A stretch of 5,095 nucleotides of DNA from NCBI GenBank assembly GCA_002127415.1, contig MWJR01000279.1:1-5095 (forward strand), given 5' to 3'. The stretch is from Calditrichaeota bacterium AABM5.125.24 (GTDB taxonomy: Bacteria; Electryoneota; AABM5-125-24; Hatepunaeales; Hatepunaeaceae). This document shows positions 1 through 5,085 of the stretch, piece by piece (positions within the stretch are counted from its first letter, which is position 1; the number at the start of each line of letters is the position of its first letter). Made by a program: the position numbers and the translations under genes. A model generated the notes under the pieces. That model worked only from the letters and a program-made list of their open reading frames with translations, was not told the origin of the DNA and ran no database searches.

Positions 1-55
1 CGCAACTACTTTAGGGGCGAATATGTGTCCTATGCCGCTGCATAGTAATGTCATC

Positions 56-61
56 TATAAT
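56..61 (+). promoter_or_regulatory. Possible -10 box upstream of the beta-helix gene
   Basis: A perfect TATAAT hexamer lies about 109 nt upstream of the chosen start codon of the first gene. The matching -35 position is poor: at 18-nt spacing, 32-37 reads ATGCCG, three of six matches to TTGACA. A second AT-rich hexamer, TATTAT at 75-80, is an alternative. Nothing else in 1-169 looks like a gene on either strand, so a promoter for the two-gene unit should be in this stretch or further upstream. The assignment rests on one short motif and is weak. Confidence 0.25.
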
Positions 62-159
62 CTGACCCCATTAATATTATACCGATGGATGCTCTCATCA
101 ACCCTGACTGCAGCTCTGCCCTCCACGTATGATTCACACATTAACACCATTTCACTCAA

Positions 160-164
160 GGGAG
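160..164 (+). promoter_or_regulatory. Shine-Dalgarno site deciding the start of the beta-helix gene
   Basis: GGGAG, inside a longer purine run (158-167), is followed by a 5-nt spacer and the ATG at 170. The reading frame is open back to an ATG at 23, but only the ATG at 170 has this ribosome binding site and is directly followed by a classical signal peptide. This fixes the start at 170. Confidence 0.8.
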
Positions 165-169
165 AGATC

Positions 170-1219
170 ATGAAAACAAGATTCATTCCAACAGCACTCG
201 CCGTTCTGCTTCTGCTCGCTGTTCCTGCATCGGCTGAAATCTGGACGGTCGATAACACCGGAGCTTCAGATCTGTTTTTCACGACCCTGCAGGCAGCGAG
301 TAACAGTGGGAACGTCGAGGACGGCGATACGATTTACGTCCACGGCTCCCCCGACAGTTACGGCAGCCTGAACTCCTCGAAGCAGCTCTGTTGGTTCGGC
401 ACCGGCTATTACCTCGATGATAACCCGAATACTCAGGCCAGGCCGATTCCAAGTCGCGTCGATAATGTCAGCTTTTCACCTGGGTCGGAAGGATCTGTAT
501 TCACGGGATTCAGTTTCACCAGCATATATGTCATGGCGGACGATATTTTAATTACGAGAAACGGGGGTTCAAACGGCGGTTCAGATGTTATTAATTTGAA
601 CTGGCCCCACGGCTATGTCTCGAACACCGTCATATTGCAGAATTACCTGGTGTGCTCCCGCGATAATTCAAATACCGCCTGCATCCATGTCGGTGGCAAC
701 CACAGCCATGCCACGATAGAGAACAACATCCTGAGAACGACAAGTGGTCAGTGTAGGGGGATTATAGTAGAAGGTGGGGGAGGTCCGTTAACCATAGCAT
801 ACAATGTTATCTCCGTTCATGATCCGGGCAACCAGTATGCCTTGAACATCCGAAACACAACACTTCACAGCAATATCATCAACGGCCGGATTCAGGGCGA
901 TGACTTCACACACCATCACAACCTTACCAGCGGAGAGGAACTGGGAGACGAGGACGGTAACGTTCCCAACGTCAATATGAATGAAGTCTACGTCGGTGCC
1001 GAGGGCAATTCACCAGACGGGCGGTGGCAGCTTGCAGAGGAATCGCCGGCACTCGGAGCGGGCTTTAACGAGACCGATTGCGGCGCCTTCGGTGGGTTGA
1101 ACCCGTATATACTCTCCGGGATCCCGCCGATTCCGACCATAACCTTCTTCTCGGCTCCCGGCTCAGCCTCCGGGGCGCAGGGACTCCCCATCCGGGTAGT
1201 CATCCGATCTCGCTATTAA
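170..1219 (+). CDS. Exported right-handed beta-helix-like protein
   Basis: This gene encodes 349 residues. A Sec signal peptide is clear: MKTR, then a hydrophobic core (about 9-19), with probable cleavage after ASA (A22|E23). The mature protein opens with a segment like those of secreted beta-helix proteins (TVDNTG, then DGDTIYV). The middle holds short strand-turn repeats with a recurring asparagine: IENNIL (183-188), IAYNVI (209-214), LHSNII (232-237), HHHNLT (248-253). This suggests the stacked coils and asparagine ladder of a right-handed parallel beta-helix. Near the end, SPALGAG...DCGAFGG (292-309) resembles the 'choice-of-anchor Q' ending of such proteins, followed by a Pro-rich tail (PYILSGIPPIP). 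No catalytic motif could be recognised, so pectate-lyase-like activity cannot be claimed. It lacks the sorting domain carried by the next gene. The stop is 56 nt before that gene, so co-transcription is likely. The family call is moderately sure; function is unknown. Confidence 0.75.
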   Translation: MKTRFIPTALAVLLLLAVPASAEIWTVDNTGASDLFFTTLQAASNSGNVEDGDTIYVHGSPDSYGSLNSSKQLCWFGTGYYLDDNPNTQARPIPSRVDNVSFSPGSEGSVFTGFSFTSIYVMADDILITRNGGSNGGSDVINLNWPHGYVSNTVILQNYLVCSRDNSNTACIHVGGNHSHATIENNILRTTSGQCRGIIVEGGGGPLTIAYNVISVHDPGNQYALNIRNTTLHSNIINGRIQGDDFTHHHNLTSGEELGDEDGNVPNVNMNEVYVGAEGNSPDGRWQLAEESPALGAGFNETDCGAFGGLNPYILSGIPPIPTITFFSAPGSASGAQGLPIRVVIRSRY

Positions 1220-1275
1220 TCGAGACGATTGGAAAGAGGTTGAGAGAAAATACCCTCAATATGGGGAGGTGTTAA

Positions 1276-4128
1276 ATGAAACGCATCGTTTCATTACTCC
1301 TTGCCAGCGGCTTGCTGCTGTTATTCACCCTTCCGGCTCCGGCGATCGACATCGTTCAGGTTGAGTATTTCATAGACGAAGACCCCGGCGTTGGAGAAGG
1401 TATCGAGCTGGAGCTTGACCCCGGCGAGGAAGTTAGCATATCCGAAACCATTGATCTCGAAGGGCTTGATAACGGCTTTCATGTCCTTTACGTCCGCGCA
1501 GCGCAGGAGATCGAAGATCAAGAGGAAGAGGCGTGCTGGAGCCATATCTTCGTCCAGCCTTTTTATAAGCTCTCGTTCGATCCGGAAAACCTTACCGATG
1601 TCGTCTATGCCGAATACTTCATCGATGAAGATCCGGGCATCGGAGAGGCAGACGAGCTCGAACTGGAAGCCGGAACCGATGTCGTGATCGATAACACCAT
1701 AGATCTGGGCGAGTTGGACAACGGTTTCCATGTTCTGTATGTTCGCGCGGCTCAGGATGGTGAAGACGATGAGCTTCACTGGAGTCACATCTACACTCAT
1801 CCATTTCTTAAATTCTCCTTAGATCCGGAAAACCTTACCGATGTCGTCTATGCCGAATACTTCTTCGATGAAGACCCGGGTCTCGGTGAAGCCATGGAAT
1901 TTGAGATAGAGGAAGACACGGATGTGGTGGTCGAAGACAGGCTTGACATCGATGAGCTGGACGAAGGTGATCACGTCCTGTATGTTCGGGGCGCGCAGGT
2001 CGACGAGAACGACGATCTGCTCTGGAGTCATACCTTCGTCCAACCCTTCTTTAGAAGGGACACGAACACCGTGCCGGAATGGACAGATGTCCCGGAAGCG
2101 GTTGAAGGTGACGAAGAAGAGCCGATCGAATTCAGCGTTTCCGGTGAAGACCCTGAAGACGATCCTTTGACTATTACTGCCTCCTCCGATGACCTGACTG
2201 AGGGATGGGAATTTACAGACAACGATGACGGCAGCGGTGACTTCTCCTGGACACCGACCTTTGACGATTCCGGCGACTACACGCTGACGCTGACGCTTTG
2301 GGACGGTGAGCTTGAGGACGTTGCTGAGGTGCAAATCACCGTCAATGATGTGAACCGCCGGCCTGAGATCCGCAACCCAATCGGCGATGAACTTGAGACC
2401 GAAGAGGACGAAGGGCGCTTTGACATCGCTGATCTGGACGAGGTCTTCTTCGACCCGGACGAAGATAATGAGCTGAGCTTTGACTTCATGACTGCCGATG
2501 ACGAACCGGTTCCAGAGTTTCTGAACATGGACATCGACGATGATAATGTCCTCTATATCGATCCTGACGAGAACAGCAACCTTGGCGATGGATTCGTTGA
2601 AGTAGAGGTCATAGCCGACGACGGCGTGGGTGAGATGGTGGCGGTGAGTTTCGGCATCAGGACTGCATCTGTCCATATGGGTGTGCCCCGACTTGCCCGC
2701 AAGTCGGGTTTCAGTATGGATGCAGCGCCGTTGAGTGCCGGTCCGGTTCGTTCACAGCGGCTTGTCACAGATGAGCGCGCGGGAATATTCAAGGGGCGCA
2801 TTAACCGGTCGCCGCGGCGTGATGACACAGTCAGTGACTTCTTCACGCTATACGTAACACCGGTCAACGACCTTCCGACAATCGAGGTTGACCCCGAAGA
2901 GCTGGAAGTCCGTGAGGGTGATGTGGCAGAAGTCACAGTTACTGCGGACGATGTTGACCTTGATTGGGAAGGTGACGAACTGACCATAAACATTATTGAC
3001 AATGGTGGTATAGGCGATCTGGAAGTCGAAGAGGCGGGTGAGGATTCAGTTCTGGTCAGATGGCAGACTGACCATGACGACGCCGGTGAATATGAGATAG
3101 TCCTCGAGGCAGAAGATTCGCATGAGGCGACCGCGCAATCCTCAGCCAGGATCTTGGTTGTCAACGTAGACCGCCCGCCGGAAGTCCGGAGTCCCATCGG
3201 TGATGAGGTCGAGACGGAAGAGGACGCCGGCAGGTTCGATATCGCCGACCTCGATACCGTCTTCCTCGATCCCGACGACGACGAGCTTGTGTTTGGAGCA
3301 GTCGATTCGCCTGAAGAACTTCAGGTTGAGCTGAATGAAGAAGACAATGTGCTTAGCATACAGCCCATCGAGGATTTCTGGACCCAAGGGCAGGGGCTGA
3401 TGGTAGTCGTAACTGCAACCGACCCGGAAGAGGAAGCCGCCCAGGACACCTTCTATGTGGTGGTGACGCCGGTTAACGACCCACCTGAGCCGTTCAACTT
3501 GCTGACACCTGAAGATGGCTATGAGGTGCAGTATGATCCAGATTCTCTGGGAACTCTGGACTTCACATGGCAGGTTGCCGAACAGAACGAATACGAGATC
3601 GACACGGTAAACTACTTCATTGATTTCTGGGTTGATGAGGCCCCAGACACCTTCAGAGTAGGACCACTTGACAGCACTGCCTTACTGGAGTTCCCGATCC
3701 AGGATCTGGCAGACACACTTGGGCTTGAGCGCTGGGGACCAATCACGTTCAACTGGCAGGTGTGGGCGGTCGATTCGGAAGACAGCACATTGGCCAACGA
3801 AGTGCCCTGGACCTTCACCATTCCAGCGTTGGGAGTAGCGCAGGATCTGAGGTTCCCTGTCCCGGATCATTTCTATCTATCGCCTAACTTCCCAAATCCC
3901 TTCAATGCCTCCACTACCATCAGATTTGGACTTCCAGTATCGGGGGTGGTTGAATTAACAGTGTGGGATGTGGTTGGGCGCAAGGTGGATACATTGGTTT
4001 CTGGCGGCTACTCCGCTGGTAGCTATGAAGTGGTTTGGAATGCAGGCAACATATCGGCGGGCATCTACCTCACGAGAATGGCGTCGAAAGACTTCAGCGC
4101 CGTCCGCAAGGTTATCTTGGTGAAGTAA
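1276..4128 (+). CDS. Large acidic multidomain surface/secreted protein with DPGxG repeats, cadherin-like domains and T9SS-type sorting domain
   Basis: This gene encodes 950 residues. The start at 1276 has a strong site (GGAGG at 1265-1269, 6-nt spacer) and a signal peptide with likely cleavage after APA (A23|I24). In order: three modules of about 81-83 residues beginning EYF(I/F)DEDPGxGE (E30, E113, E194), each with a (N/E)G(F/D)HVLYVR(A/G)AQ core and a W-S-H motif; a cadherin/Ig-like domain (about 266-361); a second (362-532) holding a basic insertion (about 459-519); a third (533-632); a fourth (634-735) paralogous to the second (both carry GRFDIADLD and end in VTPVND); an FN3-like region (about 738-852); and a sorting domain (866-950: NFPNPFN, TTIRFGLP, then GIYLTRM and final VILVK). 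The last is the FlgD-Ig-like/Por type A signal for type IX secretion in FCB bacteria. The many Asp/Glu residues could bind calcium between cadherin folds, which is inference. Role: probably adhesion or surface structure; no enzyme motif is seen. Confidence 0.85.
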   Translation: MKRIVSLLLASGLLLLFTLPAPAIDIVQVEYFIDEDPGVGEGIELELDPGEEVSISETIDLEGLDNGFHVLYVRAAQEIEDQEEEACWSHIFVQPFYKLSFDPENLTDVVYAEYFIDEDPGIGEADELELEAGTDVVIDNTIDLGELDNGFHVLYVRAAQDGEDDELHWSHIYTHPFLKFSLDPENLTDVVYAEYFFDEDPGLGEAMEFEIEEDTDVVVEDRLDIDELDEGDHVLYVRGAQVDENDDLLWSHTFVQPFFRRDTNTVPEWTDVPEAVEGDEEEPIEFSVSGEDPEDDPLTITASSDDLTEGWEFTDNDDGSGDFSWTPTFDDSGDYTLTLTLWDGELEDVAEVQITVNDVNRRPEIRNPIGDELETEEDEGRFDIADLDEVFFDPDEDNELSFDFMTADDEPVPEFLNMDIDDDNVLYIDPDENSNLGDGFVEVEVIADDGVGEMVAVSFGIRTASVHMGVPRLARKSGFSMDAAPLSAGPVRSQRLVTDERAGIFKGRINRSPRRDDTVSDFFTLYVTPVNDLPTIEVDPEELEVREGDVAEVTVTADDVDLDWEGDELTINIIDNGGIGDLEVEEAGEDSVLVRWQTDHDDAGEYEIVLEAEDSHEATAQSSARILVVNVDRPPEVRSPIGDEVETEEDAGRFDIADLDTVFLDPDDDELVFGAVDSPEELQVELNEEDNVLSIQPIEDFWTQGQGLMVVVTATDPEEEAAQDTFYVVVTPVNDPPEPFNLLTPEDGYEVQYDPDSLGTLDFTWQVAEQNEYEIDTVNYFIDFWVDEAPDTFRVGPLDSTALLEFPIQDLADTLGLERWGPITFNWQVWAVDSEDSTLANEVPWTFTIPALGVAQDLRFPVPDHFYLSPNFPNPFNASTTIRFGLPVSGVVELTVWDVVGRKVDTLVSGGYSAGSYEVVWNAGNISAGIYLTRMASKDFSAVRKVILVK
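1579..1620 (+). repeat. Copy 1 of a 42-bp exact direct repeat (DPGxG module junction)
   Basis: These 42 bases are identical to 1822-1863. They encode DPENLTDVVYAEYF, the end of the first DPGxG module and the beginning of the second. The next base differs, and then ten more bases match. The distance of 243 nt is exactly 81 codons, one module length. Confidence 0.95.
1822..1863 (+). repeat. Copy 2 of a 42-bp exact direct repeat (DPGxG module junction)
   Basis: This is the second identical copy, at the junction between modules two and three. The surrounding module sequence has diverged at third positions and in protein sequence, so exact identity over 42 bases suggests a recent duplication or local gene conversion rather than selection on the protein alone. 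Confidence 0.95.
2650..2832 (+). other. Probable in-frame insertion coding a basic segment within the acidic protein
   Basis: Residues about 459-519 of the large protein have no counterpart in the paralogous domain at 634-735. There the sequence runs directly from VVVTATDPEEEAAQ into DTFYVVVTPVND. Here it runs from VEVIADDGVGEMVAVS into the foreign segment and resumes at SDFFTLYVTPVND. The segment has 12 Lys/Arg against 3 Asp/Glu between residues 462 and 515, while its surroundings are dominated by Asp and Glu. It keeps the frame (about 61 codons) and has no stop. The boundaries come from my own alignment of the two domains and could be off by several codons. No clear target-site duplication is visible at the edges. 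Confidence 0.6.
2663..2725. repeat. Imperfect long palindrome inside the large gene
   Basis: The inner stem is perfect: CCCGACTTG at 2687-2695 and CAAGTCGGG at 2700-2708 around a 4-nt loop. The outer arms also pair: 2663-2677 on the left contains CTGCATC and CATA separated by a 4-nt bulge, matching TATGGATGCAG at 2715-2725 on the right. The whole could fold into one long hairpin in DNA or mRNA. Its position at the start of the basic inserted segment links the two. The translated part reads ASVHMGVPRLARKSGFSMDA. Confidence 0.8.
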
Positions 4129-4138
4129 TCGTGGTTAT

Positions 4139-4171
4139 GACAGGGGCTGCCTTTATCTTCCCTGTCGCAGC
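4139..4171. repeat. Overlapping inverted repeats just after the large gene
   Basis: GACAGGG (4139-4145) pairs with CCCTGTC (4160-4166), and GCTGC (4146-4150) pairs with GCAGC (4167-4171). The two pairings are interleaved. They start 10 nt after the stop codon of the large protein. No T-run follows, so this is not a standard intrinsic terminator; it might be a 3'-end RNA structure. The rest of 4129-4213 shows no gene. Confidence 0.5.
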
Positions 4172-4213
4172 GGCTGTAAGTTTGAACCATACTTCGCCCG
4201 TGGAAGAGTGACA

Positions 4214-4257
4214 AAGGCTGACATCCCGAAGCTTCGGGATGCCAGCCTTCGTTTATT
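4214..4257. terminator. Strong hairpin terminator between convergent units
   Basis: The sequence 4214-4249 is a 36-nt nearly perfect palindrome centred on AAGCTT, with one mismatch (T4219... versus the C at 4242-4243 side, a wobble in RNA) in an 18-bp arm. On the + strand it is followed by a T-rich tail (4248-4257), which fits a Rho-independent terminator for the large protein gene ending at 4128. In the other direction the tail is weaker (CCTTTGTC), but the hairpin also lies 46 nt past the tRNA 3' end, so it may stop transcription from both sides. Confidence 0.75.
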
Positions 4258-4295
4258 TACAAGCAACTGGTATATAGTTGATTATCTCAATACTG

Positions 4296-4379
4296 TGCCG
4301 GAGGCGGGATTCGAACCCGCACACCCCGAGGGATACTGGTCCCTGAAACCAGCGCGTCTGCCAATTCCACCACTCCGGC
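4296..4379 (-). tRNA. tRNA-Leu (anticodon CAG)
   Basis: The minus strand folds into a complete 84-nt class II tRNA. The acceptor stem GCCGGAG (4379-4373) pairs with CTCCGGC (4303-4297), with A73 at 4296. The D-arm contains AATTGGCAGA. The anticodon stem CTGGT/ACCAG encloses the loop TTCAGGG, giving anticodon CAG at 4345-4343, which reads CUG leucine codons. A long variable arm (TATCCCTCGGGGTGT) is the leucine hallmark, and the T-arm is GCGGG-TTCGAAT-CCCGC. The CCA end is not encoded (ACAG follows), so it must be added enzymatically. It lies 193 nt downstream of secG on the same strand and may be processed from the secG transcript or have its own promoter. I saw no convincing promoter in 4380-4480. 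Confidence 0.97.
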
Positions 4380-4424
4380 CCAAGGGAAGGATAAAGTAAA
4401 AACTGAAAAGTGAATTTGGTATTG

Positions 4425-4441
4425 TGACTGAAGTCATGACT
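4425..4441. repeat. Short overlapping palindromes between tRNA-Leu and secG
   Basis: TGACT-GA-AGTCA is followed directly by TGACT, so that AGTCATGACT is also a perfect 10-bp palindrome. It lies about 46 nt upstream of the tRNA 5' end. It could be a protein binding site for the tRNA promoter region or chance; nothing else supports a function. Confidence 0.3.
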
Positions 4442-4480
4442 CATTCCATCTGCCTTACACTCGTCAAATCCTTTATCTAT

Positions 4481-4507
4481 GTTGGGTCAGATGCTCTTGT
4501 CTGACCG
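4481..4507. repeat. REP-like hairpin, copy A
   Basis: GGTCAGA (4485-4491) and TCTGACC (4500-4506) form a perfect 7-bp stem with an 8-nt loop, preceded by GTTG. A second hairpin of the same design begins 30 nt further on. Reading from secG, neither is followed by a T-run, so a terminator role is doubtful. The resemblance of the two copies suggests a dispersed intergenic palindrome family. Confidence 0.6.
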
Positions 4508-4516
4508 TATCGGAAA

Positions 4517-4546
4517 GTTGGCCGGACAGGAGTGTCCGGCCTACCA
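4517..4546. repeat. REP-like hairpin, copy B
   Basis: GGCCGGACA (4520-4528) and TGTCCGGCC (4533-4541) form a perfect 9-bp stem with a GGAG loop, preceded by GTTGG and followed by TACC. Copy A shares the GTTGG lead, the GGYCRGA arm and the TCYGRCC arm. The hairpin starts 31 nt after the secG stop. It could protect the 3' end of the secG mRNA or separate it from the tRNA. Confidence 0.65.
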
Positions 4547-4572
4547 GGTGAACAGGGATTTTATTCGGTGAT

Positions 4573-4974
4573 CTACGGCTCATCCGTTTGGCCGCCTTCA
4601 CCGGGGAAGGGCTCGGACGGTTCAGCCGCTCCAGCCGGGGCTCCGGATGTGCCGAAGTCGAGGGATTCCACCGGTGGCAGCGTCGCGGCCGGTGTGGACT
4701 CCAGCACCTTCTGGGTGACACTCTCGGTAACCTGTCCCGCACCAGCCAGAAGAGAGAGAACCAGACTGAGTATAAGGAAGGCTGCCGCAAGATATTGAGT
4801 CAGGCTCGACAGGGCGGAGGCCGCTCCACGAGGACCGAAGATGGTGGTGGATGCCTGCCCGCCGAAGGTGCCGGACAGACCACCGCCCCTGGCGGCCTGC
4901 AGAAGGATCACTACCACCAGCACCACGCAGATCAGCACATGAATGAAGATAAGTATCGTTTTAAAAATAAACAT
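4573..4974 (-). CDS. secG: Preprotein translocase subunit SecG
   Basis: SecG is the small non-essential subunit of the SecYEG channel in the inner membrane; it helps SecA-driven export, which the two signal-peptide proteins in this window would use. The 133 residues show the family layout: TM1 (about 2-26, rich in I/V/L), the conserved cytoplasmic loop with LLQ (24-26), GGGLSG (30-35), FGG (37-39) and TTIFG (43-47), then RGAA and TM2 (about 61-79). After TM2 comes a tail of about 50 residues rich in Pro, Glu, Gly and Ala, ending GQTDEP; many SecGs are shorter, so the tail makes this one long. The start at 4974 begins directly with TM1, as usual for SecG, although no strong Shine-Dalgarno precedes it. 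It is followed on the same strand by tRNA-Leu, a neighbourhood also known in other bacteria such as E. coli (secG-leuU). Confidence 0.95.
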   Translation of the reverse strand: MFIFKTILIFIHVLICVVLVVVILLQAARGGGLSGTFGGQASTTIFGPRGAASALSSLTQYLAAAFLILSLVLSLLAGAGQVTESVTQKVLESTPAATLPPVESLDFGTSGAPAGAAEPSEPFPGEGGQTDEP

Positions 4975-5001
4975 GGTTGTTAGTCTTTAGTAATTGGGGC
5001 G

Positions 5002-5013
5002 GTAGATATCTAC
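5002..5013. promoter_or_regulatory. 12-bp perfect palindrome upstream of secG
   Basis: GTAGATATCTAC is self-complementary and lies 28 nt upstream of the secG start codon, between it and a possible -10 box. It might be an operator or an mRNA leader hairpin. A 12-bp palindrome can occur by chance, so confidence is low. Confidence 0.3.
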
Positions 5014-5036
5014 AGTTCTACTAATCAGGGCACTTT

Positions 5037-5042
5037 ATTGTA
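5037..5042 (-). promoter_or_regulatory. Possible -10 box for secG
   Basis: On the minus strand this reads TACAAT, one mismatch from the consensus, 62 nt upstream of the secG start. No good -35 hexamer is found at 16-18 nt spacing. secG could equally be transcribed from a gene beyond the window edge. Confidence 0.2.
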
Positions 5043-5046
5043 GACA

Positions 5047-5085
5047 CTTGTCGGACCGGCGAAGCAGTCTGTCCGAGAATGCAAG
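5047..5085. repeat. Inverted repeat upstream of secG
   Basis: TCGGAC (5051-5056) and GTCCGA (5071-5076) pair around a 14-nt loop, with outer CTTG (5047-5050) and CAAG (5082-5085) also complementary after a 5-nt bulge. The stem composition (GGAC/GTCC) recalls the two hairpins downstream of secG, but the loop is longer and the match is weaker. The remainder of 4975-5095 shows no gene. Confidence 0.45.

Noticed and set aside
23..169. Upstream extension of the first gene to the ATG at 23
   Set aside because: The extension has no ribosome binding site, would bury the signal peptide inside the protein, and looks like noncoding sequence; the ATG at 170 has both a Shine-Dalgarno site and a signal peptide.
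1220..1275. Hairpins in the gap between the two secreted-protein genes
   Set aside because: Only 5-bp stems are found (AATCG/CGATT and TTGAG/CTCAA), which are expected by chance; no terminator separates the genes.
1354..2061. CRISPR-like array
   Set aside because: The repeats are coding, about 81 codons apart, and diverged outside one 42-bp stretch; they are protein modules.
1819..2676. Long antisense open frame (285 codons) opposite the large protein
   Set aside because: It is codon-aligned with the sense gene, where TTA, CTA and TCA codons are rare, so long antisense frames are expected. Its protein has no recognisable family and mirrors the repeats.
2650..2832. Pair of compensating frameshifts instead of an insertion
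   Set aside because: The paralogous domain shows extra length here rather than altered residues at equal length, and a neighbouring frame hits a stop (TGA at 2645-2647) close by, so a shifted-frame explanation does not restore domain-like sequence.
2553..3197. Antisense open frame (214 codons) rich in serine and threonine
   Set aside because: Its composition is the mirror of Asp/Glu-rich codons in the sense gene; there is no start signal or family resemblance.
4208..4399. Small plus-strand frame across the terminator and tRNA
   Set aside because: It overlaps the terminator hairpin and the whole tRNA-Leu; translated tRNA complement is a common false gene call.
4517..4546. Intrinsic terminator for secG
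   Set aside because: On the minus strand the hairpin is followed by AACTTTCC, not a T-run, and the tRNA lies downstream; it fits a REP-like repeat better.
4588..4983. Plus-strand open frame opposite secG
   Set aside because: secG is certain on the minus strand; the opposite frame has no family features.
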